Assembly (NCBI RefSeq): GCF_001894785.1
Contig: NZ_BCWW01000023.1
Span: forward strand, 1 to 44,859
Origin: Rhodococcoides fascians NBRC 12155 = LMG 3623
GTDB lineage: Bacteria > Actinomycetota > Actinomycetes > Mycobacteriales > Mycobacteriaceae
DNA: 44,859 bases
Direction of reading: 5' to 3'
In this document: positions 17,059 through 26,467 of the stretch, one piece after another
Numbering within the stretch: the first letter of the stretch is position 1
Layout of the letters: each line of letters opens with the position of its first letter
Notes under the pieces: model-generated
Told to the model about the DNA's origin: nothing
Databases searched by the model: none
What the model saw: the letters and a program-made list of their open reading frames with translations, nothing else
Position numbers and translations under genes: made by a program

Positions 17059-17985
17059 ATGAACTTGACCGACAATCAGCGGGATCGGGCGCGTGGGGTA
17101 CTGCTCGGCACTGCAGTGGGCGATGCGTTGGGCGCGGGGTACGAATTCGGATATCCGACGCACGAGACCGCCATTGCGATGATCGGCGGCGGCGCATTCG
17201 ACTGGGCCCCGGGGGAATGGACCGATGACACGTCGATGGCACTGTGCGTTGCGAGCGCTCTCGAGATCGGCGGAGACGTCGATGAGGTGGCAGCGAACTT
17301 CCGCGCCTGGTTCGCGGTGAATCCTCCCGACGTCGGCAATCAGACCCGGAAAGTGCTGTCGCAGAGAGCGAGCACCGGATCGGAGATGGCCGCGGTCGCG
17401 GCGTCGCTGACCGGCCGGACCGGTGGAAACGGCTCGTTGATGCGGACCGCGCCCGTCGCGCTGGCCTATCTCGACGACGTGACCGGATGCCGGGCTGCTG
17501 CGGAGCGGATCAGCGCGCTGACCCACTCCGATCCTCGTGCCGGTCAGGCATGTCAACTGTGGTCGCACGCGATCCGGCACGCGGTGCTACACGGAACGTA
17601 CGACGGTATCGCCGACTTCCTGCGCCACGAAGAACCCGATGTCCGGGACTTCTGGCAGCCGCTGCTCGGCAGCGCTCGGGAGGGCGAGCCGACCGACTTC
17701 CCGAAGAACGGTTGGGTCGTGCACGCGCTCCAAACGGCCTGGTGGGCGATACATCGCGCGGCAGACGCATCGTTGCCCCTTCCTGCCGCGCTCGAACTGT
17801 GTGTCCGAGCAGGCGGGGACACCGACACCACCGCCGCGATCGCAGGCGGACTTCTCGGTGCACGGTGGGGCGCGTCGGCGGTCCCGACGCAGTGGCGCGA
17901 GCTGGTCCACGGCTACCCGGGGCTGCGCGCCGACGACCTCGATCGCATCGCCATCGCGATCGCCGAGAGAAAGGACGACGCATGA
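17059..17985 (+). CDS. ADP-ribosylglycohydrolase (DraG family)
   Basis: A 308-residue enzyme of the all-helical DraG/ARH fold. The dinuclear metal site is represented by GEWTDDTSMALCVA at about residues 53-66 and AGGDTDTTAAIAGGLLGA near 260-277; VLLGTAVGDALGAGYEFG is the family N-terminus. It should remove ADP-ribose from proteins or nucleic acids or hydrolyse related metabolites. The ATG at 17059 follows AAGGGG. The stop overlaps the macrodomain gene start as ATGA, so the two are translated together. Confidence 0.9.
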   Translation: MNLTDNQRDRARGVLLGTAVGDALGAGYEFGYPTHETAIAMIGGGAFDWAPGEWTDDTSMALCVASALEIGGDVDEVAANFRAWFAVNPPDVGNQTRKVLSQRASTGSEMAAVAASLTGRTGGNGSLMRTAPVALAYLDDVTGCRAAAERISALTHSDPRAGQACQLWSHAIRHAVLHGTYDGIADFLRHEEPDVRDFWQPLLGSAREGEPTDFPKNGWVVHALQTAWWAIHRAADASLPLPAALELCVRAGGDTDTTAAIAGGLLGARWGASAVPTQWRELVHGYPGLRADDLDRIAIAIAERKDDA

Positions 17986-18491
17986 CGATCATCGACGTAG
18001 TGCACGGTGATATCACCGAGGTGGCCGCAGACGCGATCGTCAATGCGGCCAACACCCGACTCCTCGGCGGCGGTGGGGTGGACGGCGCGCTGCATCGGGC
18101 CGGAGGCCCCACGATCCTCGCGGAATGCAAGGCATTGCGGGCCACCACCCTGCCCCACGGCCTCGACACCGGTGCCGCTGTGGCCACCACCGCAGGCAGG
18201 TTGCGCGCCAGTTGCGTGATCCACACCGTCGGCCCGCGCTATTCGAAGAACGAAGACAGATCCGAACTACTACGCCTGTGCTACCTGCGCAGCCTGGCGT
18301 TGGCGGCGTCGATGAATCTGAAATCCATTGCTTTCCCACTCATTTCGGCCGGCTCCTACGGTTGGCCGATGCACGACGCCATCACTCGACAGGTCCTTGC
18401 AGTCAAGTCGGCGCGGCCATCCGTCGACCTCGTCATGCTCGTCGCATACTCTCGCGAGGCTGCGGAGCTGACACGGCGGATGGTGAACTAG
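17982..18491 (+). CDS. macrodomain protein (MacroD/YmdB type)
   Basis: A 169-residue single macrodomain. The ADP-ribose pocket motifs are clear: ADAIVNAANTRLLGGGGVDG (residues about 16-35), GAAVATTAGRL, VIHTVGPRY and FPLISAGSYGWP. The Asn-Ala-Ala-Asn and GGGGVDGALH residues match the hydrolase-competent MacroD class that cleaves mono-ADP-ribose from acidic side chains or deacetylates O-acetyl-ADP-ribose. It overlaps the ADP-ribosylglycohydrolase by ATGA. Its TAG stop shares a CTAG with the stop of the convergent Excalibur gene. Confidence 0.92.
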   Translation: MTIIDVVHGDITEVAADAIVNAANTRLLGGGGVDGALHRAGGPTILAECKALRATTLPHGLDTGAAVATTAGRLRASCVIHTVGPRYSKNEDRSELLRLCYLRSLALAASMNLKSIAFPLISAGSYGWPMHDAITRQVLAVKSARPSVDLVMLVAYSREAAELTRRMVN

Positions 18492-19186
18492 TTCTCGCAG
18501 CCGACCCCGTCCCCGTCGCGGTCGAGTTTGCTGCTGTATCCCGGGTCGCCGGCGTAAATAGGGGCTGCGCCTGCTGCACGCACCGCGGAGCAGTTTGCGT
18601 AGTAGGCGCTCTCCGGCACCGCTGCCAACGGCGCGGGAACGGTGTAGACGGGCTCGGGTGTGTACACCGGCTCCGGGATGTAGACAGGTTCGGGGATGTA
18701 GACGGGCTCGGGAGCGGTGGTGTACTCCGACGTCGTCGGTATTTCCACGATCGCGGCGACGGGCTCGGTGGTGGGAGCGGCCGTGGTCGTCGTGGTCGGT
18801 GCCGGTGTGGTGGTCGTCGGACGTGCGGAGGTCGTCGTCACGGTGGGTAGCGCGGGCACGGCCGCGACCGGGTTGACGGCCACCTTCTCGGGTTCGGTCG
18901 ATCCCGTCAGTCCCATGACGATCAATGCCGGAAGAACAGCGATCGCCGGTACGGCCCAACCCTTGCGTCCACGCTCAGGGGACAACCGAAGGTACGCGAC
19001 GCCCGCAGCGAGCATCGATGCGCCGACGAGTACCGCACCGAACTCGAACGAGATTATGGCTCCGATCAAGAAGATCGCGCCGAAAACGATTGCCGCCCAG
19101 GCGAAGATCCTGCCGACGAGGGGTCGTCGAGAAGGAGCTGGCTCGGGTGCGGGGCGCTGGAACGGTGGTGGGTAGGCACTGGTCAT
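18488..19186 (-). CDS. membrane protein with C-terminal Excalibur calcium-binding domain
   Basis: A 232-residue protein: a Pro-rich cytoplasmic head, three hydrophobic segments (about residues 25-45, 46-68 and 75-97), a Thr/Pro-rich stalk, a short tandem repeat built on EPVYIP and EPVYTP, and an Excalibur domain ending in LDRDGDGVGCEN with its partner cysteine in YYANCSAVRAAGA. The DxDxDGxxC loop is expected to bind calcium outside the cell. The ATG at 19186 removes an unrelated 39-residue extension. It may link membrane and cell wall; no function is established. Confidence 0.8.
   Translation of the reverse strand: MTSAYPPPFQRPAPEPAPSRRPLVGRIFAWAAIVFGAIFLIGAIISFEFGAVLVGASMLAAGVAYLRLSPERGRKGWAVPAIAVLPALIVMGLTGSTEPEKVAVNPVAAVPALPTVTTTSARPTTTTPAPTTTTTAAPTTEPVAAIVEIPTTSEYTTAPEPVYIPEPVYIPEPVYTPEPVYTVPAPLAAVPESAYYANCSAVRAAGAAPIYAGDPGYSSKLDRDGDGVGCEN
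18643..18711 (-). repeat. in-frame tandem hexapeptide repeat
   Basis: Four 18-base units inside the Excalibur gene encode EPVYIP, EPVYIP, EPVYTP and EPVYT-. Third-position differences between units show they are not a very recent expansion, but copy number may vary between strains. Confidence 0.75.
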
Positions 19187-19350
19187 GTCGGATCGTCCTC
19201 GGGTCACGGGGTGTCGGTCTCGCGGCGAAGGGTGTCCGCGAGACGGGAGCAACCCCACGTTCTTCCGAACCGGGCGGTCGCATTTCCTTCCACCATGTCG
19301 CACCGCGTGCGAGCGTCGTTACACCTCGAGCCGAGACGGCACGCCCCGGC

Positions 19351-19701
19351 TCAGTAGTGCTCGCGAAAACCGCCGATAGCGGTGATGGAATTGCCGTCGG
19401 GATCCGTGGCCGTGGACAGCCGAACACCCTTGTTCGCTTCGACGATGTCGGCGAAGTCGATTCCGCGCGAGTGGGCCGCCGACACGAACGATTCGAGGTC
19501 GTCGACCGCCACATTGAACAGCGACGAGCCTGCACGCTCGGAATCGACGGTCACCTGCACCCATGCTCCGGGAGCGGCCTGCCACTCCACCAGTGTCGAC
19601 ATCGGATTGTTGTCCGCCGGACGGTCGAACAACTCCTCGTACCAAGTGTTCGCGATATCGATGTCCCGGACCGCCACGACCGCGAAAATGTATCTGAACA
19701 T
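19351..19701 (-). CDS. VOC-family (glyoxalase/bleomycin resistance fold) protein
   Basis: A 116-residue single-domain VOC protein. It begins MFRYIFAVVAVRDIDIANTWYEELFD and ends DPDGNSITAIGGFREHY, the two halves of a beta-alpha-beta-beta-beta fold. The DPDGN motif is typical of the family. The ATG at 19701 follows GGAG at normal spacing; an upstream extension to 19764 is unlikely. Metal ligands and substrate cannot be stated. It is divergent from recC by 149 bases. Confidence 0.82.
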   Translation of the reverse strand: MFRYIFAVVAVRDIDIANTWYEELFDRPADNNPMSTLVEWQAAPGAWVQVTVDSERAGSSLFNVAVDDLESFVSAAHSRGIDFADIVEANKGVRLSTATDPDGNSITAIGGFREHY

Positions 19702-19850
19702 GCCGTTCTCCTCCGTTGCTGTCGGGTTCTGCACATACGGACCGCTGCCGAGGGCTCGACTCACCGGACAGAACTTGTCGGTGGCTCGAGTAGGGTCGTC
19801 ACCAGTCCGAATTCGGGCGTTCTCAGACGAGCAGGCAGGGGACTTCGACC

Positions 19851-22800
19851 GTGTTGACGCTCCACCGCGCCGAACGTGCAGGAACGCTCGCTGCAGCCCT
19901 CGCCGATGTACTGTCCGAGCCGCTGCCCGATGCCTTCGTACCCGAAATCGTGTCGGTGCCGGCGAGAGGTGTCGAGCGGTGGCTCACCCAGCGTCTGTCG
20001 AGCGTCCTGGGCGCTCCGGACGGTGATGGAATTGCCGCGAACATCGAGTTTCCGAGCCCGGCGAGGTTGGTCGCGCGCACCATCTCCGAGGTCGACGGCA
20101 TCGATCCCGACGACGACCCGTGGTCTCACAGTCGAGTGCTGTGGACCGCGCTGTCGGTGATCGACGACTGCCGCACCGAACCGTGGGCCGCGGTGCTCTC
20201 CAAGCATCTGGGATCGGGGTCTGACGATCATCGGGTAGGGCGCCGCTGGTCGACGGCCGCGCACATCGCGGAGCTGTTCCGCGCCTACGGATCTCAGCGA
20301 CCCCAGATGCTGCGCGACTGGCGCGCCGGACGATTCACCGACGGGCTCGGCCAGGAACTGGACGACGACCTGACGTGGCAACCGCGGATATGGAGCCTGG
20401 TGCGCGAGCGGATCGGCAGTCCGAGTCCCGCCGAGCGCCTTCCCGATACGTGTTCGACACTGCGATCGGAACCGAACGCGGTGGACCTACCGTCCAGGTT
20501 GTCGGTGTTCGGTCCGACTCGGCTGACCGCCGACCAGTTCGACATCCTGCACGCACTCGCGCACCACCGCGACGTCCACATCTGGATCCCACACCCCAGC
20601 CCGTCGATGTGGTCCACACTCGCCGACGTCCCGGCGGCCACCCGACGGCGCGACGACGTGACCGCCCTGGCCGTCGAGCACCCGCTGCTGGCGAGTCTGT
20701 CGCGCGACGTGCGGGAACTGCAGGCAACCATCGGGTCGATCGCCGATCACACCGTGCACCACGAAGGGCCCGGACCAACGCGGACCTTGCTCGGAACGAT
20801 CCAATCCGACATCGCCGGCGACGAAGTGCCCTCTCACGCAACGACGGTCGGCGATCCAGCGCTCGCCGACGGCACCGTGCAGATTCACGCATGTCATGGG
20901 CCTGCCCGCCAGGTCGAGGTGCTGCGCGAGTCTCTGCTGCATCTGTTCGCCGACGACCCGACTCTCGAACCCCGTGACGTGCTCGTCATGTGCCCGGACG
21001 TCGAGACCTATGCGCCGCTGATCCGTGCCAATTTCGGCCAGGCCACATTGGTGCATCCCGGTCATCGACTGCGGGTCCGGCTTGCCGATCGGGGCCTGCG
21101 TCGCACCAATCCGGTACTGGATGTGGTGGCGACGGTGCTCGATTTCTCCGAGGGGCGAGTGACGGCCAGCGAACTACTCGATTTCGCGGCGAGCGGCCCG
21201 GTGCGGCAGAAGTTCTCGTTCACCGACGACGACCTCGAACGCCTCCGCGAATGGGTCGCCACGTCCGGAGCCCGCTGGGGCTTGACGGTGCGACAACGAG
21301 AATCCTTCGGTTTGAACAACTTTCGGCAGAACACCTTCAAGTCCGCACTCGACCGTATTCTCCTCGGAGTGGCGGCGGACGAGAGCGGGAACGACTATCT
21401 CGACCTCGCGCTGCCCCTCGACGACGTGGACAGCAACGACATCGGGCTCGCGGGCCGATTCGCCGAGCTGGTCGACCGGCTCGCCTCGGTACTACGGGCG
21501 CTGTCCGGGCGCGCCCCCGTGACCGAATGGACGCGGCAGCTCGGCCGCACCCTCGATCTGCTTGCCGACGTGCCCACCGCCGACGAATGGCAACTGGCGC
21601 AAGCGCATCGCGAGATCGCCGAGGCCACCGAGCACGGCGACACCGCCGAGCTGCGGCTGGCGGACGTGCGCGCCATGCTCGGTGGCCGGCTCACCGGCCG
21701 CCCCACCCGAGCGAACTTTCGCACCGGAGAGCTCACCGTGTGCACGATGGTGCCGATGCGATCGGTCCCGCACCGCGTCGTTATCCTTCTCGGTCTCGAC
21801 GACGAGGTGTTTCCCCGCGTCGGCAGCCTCGACGGAGACGACGTCCTCGCACGCGACCCGGCCGTCGGCGAACGCGACATCCGCAGCGAGGACCGACAGC
21901 TACTGCTCGACGCCGTGATGTCCGCCGAAGAAAAGCTACTGCTCTTCTACACCGGTGCCGACCCCGTCGACGGATCGACCAAGCCGCCCGCGATCCCACT
22001 GCGCGAGTTGATGGACGTCCTCGACGTGACCGCCGGCCGTAGCGTCGAACACCGGCATCCACTGCAGCCCTTCGATCCTCGCAATTTCGAGGCCCGACAC
22101 CCGTTCAGCTTCGACACGGTGGCGTTGGCAGGCGCAGTGTCTCAGCAGCGGCCGTCCGTACCGGTGCCGTTGTTCTTGCCAGATGCATTGCCCCCAGCGA
22201 ATTCGGGCGACGTGGAACTCGCCGACGTGATCGCGTTCGTGGAGAATCCGGTTCAGGCGTTTCTGCGTCAACGTCTCGGGTTTCGAGTTCCCGAGCTCGA
22301 AGACGATCTGGCGGACAGTCTCGACATCGAACTGGATCCGTTGGCTCGGTGGAACATCGGCGATCGGATGTTGGCAGCGGTGCTGGCCGGCACGGACATC
22401 GGCGAATTCGCCGACGCCGAGTGGCGGCGCGGCACGTTGCCTCCGTTTCATCAAGGTCGACGCGAGATGTCCGACATCCGCCGAGTCGTCGGAATCATCG
22501 CCGACGCGGCCGCGCCGTTTCACGAAGGCCCGGCCGAGACCACCGACATCGTGGTCGATCTCGGTGATGGGCGACGTCTGACCGGTACCGTCACCGGCAT
22601 TCACGACCGGACACTCGTGCGTTCGTCCTATTCACGGCTGGCGGCCAAGCACAGGCTCGCGGCGTGGGTGCGTCTGCTGGCGGTGGCAGCGTCCGAGCCG
22701 GGGGAGTGGAGCGCGGTCACCATCGGGCGCGCCAGCGGAATGCGTCCGCCTCGCCGGTCCCGCCTGACGACCCCTCCGAATCCCCTCGCGGTACTCCGCG

Positions 22801-23129
22801 ACGTGGTGGACCTGCGGGATCGCGGATTGGTTGCGCCGCTGCCGATCTCGACCGGGACGGCAGCTGCCTACGCGGAGAAGCGGTTCGGCGGCGGATCGAT
22901 CGAGGACGGTTACGAATCTGCCGGTTGGGCGTGGCGCGGCGATTTCGGTGACGGCACCGACCGATCGTTGCGATACGTGCACGGCCCGTCGCTCTCGTTC
23001 GGAACGTTGCTCGATCCGAGCCCTCTCGACGACGAGACCGACCCCGCGAACGAGCAGAGCCGCTTCGGAGTTCTCTCCCGCCGGTTGTGGGATCCATTGC
23101 TGACCGCAGAGAACATGGGGAACGCATGA
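19851..23129 (+). CDS. recC: exodeoxyribonuclease V subunit gamma (RecC)
   Basis: A 1092-residue protein, close to the length of Escherichia coli RecC (about 1120). RecC has inactivated helicase- and nuclease-like folds, so no Walker motif is expected and none is seen. Recognisable blocks are VSVPARGVERWLTQRLSS near residue 35, QIHACHGPARQVEVLRESLL near 345 and CTMVPMRSVPHRVVILLGLDDEVFPR near 630-655. It starts with GTG after GGGG; a TTG three bases later is also possible. It opens the recC-recB-recD operon, which repairs double-strand breaks and degrades linear DNA. Confidence 0.93.
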   Translation: MLTLHRAERAGTLAAALADVLSEPLPDAFVPEIVSVPARGVERWLTQRLSSVLGAPDGDGIAANIEFPSPARLVARTISEVDGIDPDDDPWSHSRVLWTALSVIDDCRTEPWAAVLSKHLGSGSDDHRVGRRWSTAAHIAELFRAYGSQRPQMLRDWRAGRFTDGLGQELDDDLTWQPRIWSLVRERIGSPSPAERLPDTCSTLRSEPNAVDLPSRLSVFGPTRLTADQFDILHALAHHRDVHIWIPHPSPSMWSTLADVPAATRRRDDVTALAVEHPLLASLSRDVRELQATIGSIADHTVHHEGPGPTRTLLGTIQSDIAGDEVPSHATTVGDPALADGTVQIHACHGPARQVEVLRESLLHLFADDPTLEPRDVLVMCPDVETYAPLIRANFGQATLVHPGHRLRVRLADRGLRRTNPVLDVVATVLDFSEGRVTASELLDFAASGPVRQKFSFTDDDLERLREWVATSGARWGLTVRQRESFGLNNFRQNTFKSALDRILLGVAADESGNDYLDLALPLDDVDSNDIGLAGRFAELVDRLASVLRALSGRAPVTEWTRQLGRTLDLLADVPTADEWQLAQAHREIAEATEHGDTAELRLADVRAMLGGRLTGRPTRANFRTGELTVCTMVPMRSVPHRVVILLGLDDEVFPRVGSLDGDDVLARDPAVGERDIRSEDRQLLLDAVMSAEEKLLLFYTGADPVDGSTKPPAIPLRELMDVLDVTAGRSVEHRHPLQPFDPRNFEARHPFSFDTVALAGAVSQQRPSVPVPLFLPDALPPANSGDVELADVIAFVENPVQAFLRQRLGFRVPELEDDLADSLDIELDPLARWNIGDRMLAAVLAGTDIGEFADAEWRRGTLPPFHQGRREMSDIRRVVGIIADAAAPFHEGPAETTDIVVDLGDGRRLTGTVTGIHDRTLVRSSYSRLAAKHRLAAWVRLLAVAASEPGEWSAVTIGRASGMRPPRRSRLTTPPNPLAVLRDVVDLRDRGLVAPLPISTGTAAAYAEKRFGGGSIEDGYESAGWAWRGDFGDGTDRSLRYVHGPSLSFGTLLDPSPLDDETDPANEQSRFGVLSRRLWDPLLTAENMGNA

Positions 23130-26100
23130 CCGCCGCACGCGGATTCGACCTCCTCGGTCCGATGCCGACCGGGACGACCGTGCTCGAGGCCAGCGCCGGA
23201 ACGGGCAAGACGTACGCGATCGTCGGACTTGCGGCGCGGTACATCGCCGAAGGACTGGCCGAGATCTCGGATCTACTGCTGGTGACGTTCAGTCGCGCCG
23301 CGACCCAGGAACTGCGCGATCGCACCCGCAGCCGGTTCGCGTCGATCGCCCGAGACCTCGGTGATCCGGACTCTGCGCGTGGTGCGCGCGACCCTCTCGT
23401 CGCCTTTCTCGCCGCGGCAGACGACGAGGAAGTGGACAGGCGGCGCCGGCGACTGCGTAAAGCGCTGTCGGACTTCGACGCCGGGACGATCGTCACCACG
23501 CACAGCTTCTGCCAACGCATGCTCGACGGGCTGGGTATCGCGGGTGAGCGCGAACCCGAATCCACGTTCGTCGAGTCGGTGTCGGATCTGCTCGAGCAGG
23601 TGGTCGACGATCTGTATCTGCAGATGTTCAGCGGCGACGACGAGGCACCACCGTTCGGGCGACGCGACGCCCAACAACTGGCCGCGGCAGCCGTCGGAGA
23701 TCAACAGTCGATCCTGTACCCCGACATCGACGACCTCGACGACCTCGACGGTGACGACGGCAACCGGGAAGCCGCCCTGCGGGTGCAGTTCGCTCGGGAG
23801 GCCCGCCGTGAGGTCGAGCGTCGCAAACGTCTTCTCGGCATCCGCGACTATAACGATCTACTCGGACTGCTGCACTCGGTGTTGTCCGATCCCGTGCACG
23901 GGGAGGCAGCATGCGCGCGCGTGCGAGACCGGTTCCGTGTCGTGTTGATCGACGAATTCCAGGACACCGACCCCATGCAGTGGGACATCCTGCGCCGGGC
24001 CTTTCACGGCTACACGACATTGATCCTCGTCGGAGATCCGAAGCAGGCCATCTACGCTTTCCGCGGTGCCGAAGTGCTGAGTTATCTGGATGCGGTGCAG
24101 TCGGCCGATCATCTGTACGAGCTGACGGCGAACTGGCGTAGCGACTCCGGGCTCCTCGACGCGTTGGACCATCTCTACGGAGGTGCCGCCCTCGGACACG
24201 ACGATATCGTCGTCCATCGCGTCGAAGCGCGGAACCCGTTCTCGCGCATGACAGGACATCCTCCGTTGCGGCTGCGCTATCTGCCCCGAACCGGAGCAGG
24301 ACCGTTGCGTTCGGGATTCCCGGCGGTGGATCGACTCCGCTCTCGGGTGGCTGCAGATGTGGCGGCCGAGATCGTGACGCTCCTGTCCGGGAACGCCGTC
24401 ATGGACCGGCCGGACGGGCCGAGGACGGTCGAACCGCGGGACATCGCGGTGTTGACTCGCACGACCAAACAGGTTGCGCTGATTCGAGATGCGCTCGACG
24501 CAGTGGGTGTGCCGTCGGTGGTGTCGAGCAGCACCAGCGTCTTCGGCACCGACAGTGCTCGACACTGGTTGTGGCTACTGCAAGCGATCGAACAACCGCA
24601 CCGCACCGACCGCGTCAGACTCGCAGCCCTGACACCTTTGCTCGGTTGGACTGCCGCCCAACTCGATTCCGGGGCCGAGGACGCTCTGTCGCAGGTGAGC
24701 AGCCGGCTGCGTGAGTACTCCGTGCTGTTCGACGAGGCGGGTTTCGCGGCAGTGTTCGAGCGGGTGTCGGCGCAGTCGGGTCTCGATGCTCGGTTGCTCG
24801 CGGTCGAGGCGGGGGAGCGCACGATGACCGACCTGCGGCACATCGCCCAACTGCTCAATCGCGCAGCGGTATCCGAATCGTACGGAATCACCGCTCTCAC
24901 TCGGTGGCTCACCGATCGAATCAAGGAACCGGCAGCCGGCGGTTCCACCGATCGCAGTCGCCGGCTCGACAGTGACTCGGCGGCAGTGCAGATCATGACC
25001 ACGCACGGGAGCAAGGGGCTGGAATTTCCCGTCGTCTACCTTCCGTACGCCTGGGACACGCTCTACTTCAGCTCACCGTCGACCCTGCTGCTGCACGAGG
25101 ACGGCCACCGCATCCGGGACGTCGGCGGTCCCTCCGGGGCCGGCTACGCAGCACGAAAGCTTGTCAACGATCGTGAAGAAGCCGGAGAAGAACTACGGCT
25201 GCTGTACGTGGGACTCACCAGAGCCCAGTGCCAGGTGGTGTTGTGGTGGGCACCGGGACGCAACACTGCTACGTCGTCGTTGCACCGCATGCTGTTCGGC
25301 CGCATTCCGGGGATTGCGCAGCCGGAGCCGTCGTACAAGGTGCTCGACGACGCCACTACCGCCAACCGCGTGCAATCCTGGGTCGGTCCGTCAGCGGATC
25401 TGATCTCGATCGAGGCAGTCGGCCCCACATCACCCTCGGATCAGCAGTGGGTTCGACCCGAGGAGGAACACCGCGACGTCACTGCCGCTCGCTTCGGGCG
25501 TGCTCTGGATTTGCTGTGGCGTCGAACGTCCTACTCGGCCTTGACGGCTCACGCGCACGATGCGTCGCCCGTCGAGCCGGAGGTGGGGGTGACCAGTGAG
25601 GCCGAGCGGCCCGAGAAAGCGGATGAGCCTGTCGAACCTCCGCTGGGAAGCGCGAACCCGGACGAGCCCGTTGACGGGATCGCGTCACCGATGAACGGCA
25701 TGCCGGCCGGTGCCGCATTCGGAACCCTGGTGCACGAGGCCCTCGAGCACGTCGATACCTCCGCAGCCGATTTACTATCCGAACTCGAGCAGCGCTGCAG
25801 AGCTGCCGTTGCCTCACGGATGGCAGATGTCGATCCGACGGCTCTGGCAGCCGCCCTGTTGCCGGTGATGCAGACACCGCTGGGCTTCGGGACGCTGGCC
25901 GACATCGCGCCGAACGACCACCTGGCCGAGCTGGATTTCGAGCTGCCCTTGGCCGGAGGCGACGACCCGGTGGACTCGAGCGTGACTCTGACATCGGTTG
26001 CGCAGCTGCTGCGTCGACATCTCGACCCGGCGGATGTCCTCGCGGACTACGCCGACCTGCTCGATGCAGTGGAAGCCACCCCACTGCGCGGCTTTCTCAC

Positions 26101-26467
26101 CGGAAGTATCGACTCCGTTCTTCGGGTACCCGGCCCTCGCTACATCGTGGTCGACTACAAGACCAACCGCCTGGCCCGAGGCGATCTGACGACCGGCAAT
26201 TTCACGCGCGAGAAGATGGCGCAGGAGATGATGCGGTCGCACTATCCGCTGCAGGCCATTCTGTATGCCGTTGCGTTGCACAGGTATTTGCGATGGCGTC
26301 AACCGAACTACCGGCCGGAGACGCATCTCGGCGGAGTACGGTACCTGTTCGTTCGGGGCATGGTGGGGCCGCAGACTCCGGCCGGCTGCGGTGTGTTCGA
26401 CTGGGATCCGCCCGCGGCACTGGTGGTCGAGTTGTCGGATCTGCTCGCCGGAAAGGTAGAACGATGA
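23126..26467 (+). CDS. recB: exodeoxyribonuclease V subunit beta (RecB helicase-nuclease)
   Basis: A 1113-residue UvrD-like helicase with a C-terminal nuclease. Motifs in order: Walker A EASAGTGKTYAI (about 22-33), Walker B VVLIDEFQDTDPMQWD (about 271-286), DPKQAIYAFRGAE, TTHGSKGLEFPVVYLP and LRLLYVGLTRAQCQVVL; then the nuclease site GTLVHEALEHVD, GSIDSVLRV and IVVDYKTNRL, with the Asp and DYK metal/catalytic residues intact. A low-complexity Pro/Glu stretch near residue 825 separates the domains. The ATG overlaps the recC stop by ATGA; the longer frame from 23087 is antisense-free but has no basis in homology. Confidence 0.95.
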   Translation: MTAARGFDLLGPMPTGTTVLEASAGTGKTYAIVGLAARYIAEGLAEISDLLLVTFSRAATQELRDRTRSRFASIARDLGDPDSARGARDPLVAFLAAADDEEVDRRRRRLRKALSDFDAGTIVTTHSFCQRMLDGLGIAGEREPESTFVESVSDLLEQVVDDLYLQMFSGDDEAPPFGRRDAQQLAAAAVGDQQSILYPDIDDLDDLDGDDGNREAALRVQFAREARREVERRKRLLGIRDYNDLLGLLHSVLSDPVHGEAACARVRDRFRVVLIDEFQDTDPMQWDILRRAFHGYTTLILVGDPKQAIYAFRGAEVLSYLDAVQSADHLYELTANWRSDSGLLDALDHLYGGAALGHDDIVVHRVEARNPFSRMTGHPPLRLRYLPRTGAGPLRSGFPAVDRLRSRVAADVAAEIVTLLSGNAVMDRPDGPRTVEPRDIAVLTRTTKQVALIRDALDAVGVPSVVSSSTSVFGTDSARHWLWLLQAIEQPHRTDRVRLAALTPLLGWTAAQLDSGAEDALSQVSSRLREYSVLFDEAGFAAVFERVSAQSGLDARLLAVEAGERTMTDLRHIAQLLNRAAVSESYGITALTRWLTDRIKEPAAGGSTDRSRRLDSDSAAVQIMTTHGSKGLEFPVVYLPYAWDTLYFSSPSTLLLHEDGHRIRDVGGPSGAGYAARKLVNDREEAGEELRLLYVGLTRAQCQVVLWWAPGRNTATSSLHRMLFGRIPGIAQPEPSYKVLDDATTANRVQSWVGPSADLISIEAVGPTSPSDQQWVRPEEEHRDVTAARFGRALDLLWRRTSYSALTAHAHDASPVEPEVGVTSEAERPEKADEPVEPPLGSANPDEPVDGIASPMNGMPAGAAFGTLVHEALEHVDTSAADLLSELEQRCRAAVASRMADVDPTALAAALLPVMQTPLGFGTLADIAPNDHLAELDFELPLAGGDDPVDSSVTLTSVAQLLRRHLDPADVLADYADLLDAVEATPLRGFLTGSIDSVLRVPGPRYIVVDYKTNRLARGDLTTGNFTREKMAQEMMRSHYPLQAILYAVALHRYLRWRQPNYRPETHLGGVRYLFVRGMVGPQTPAGCGVFDWDPPAALVVELSDLLAGKVER

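Noticed and set aside
16322..18491. Toxin-antitoxin or defence system of the ADP-ribosyltransferase/macrodomain type
   Set aside because: No transferase toxin gene is adjacent; the third gene is a clear NrtR regulator.
18643..18711. Short regular repeat that might look like a CRISPR or minisatellite
   Set aside because: Units are 18 bases with no spacers and keep the reading frame of the Excalibur protein.
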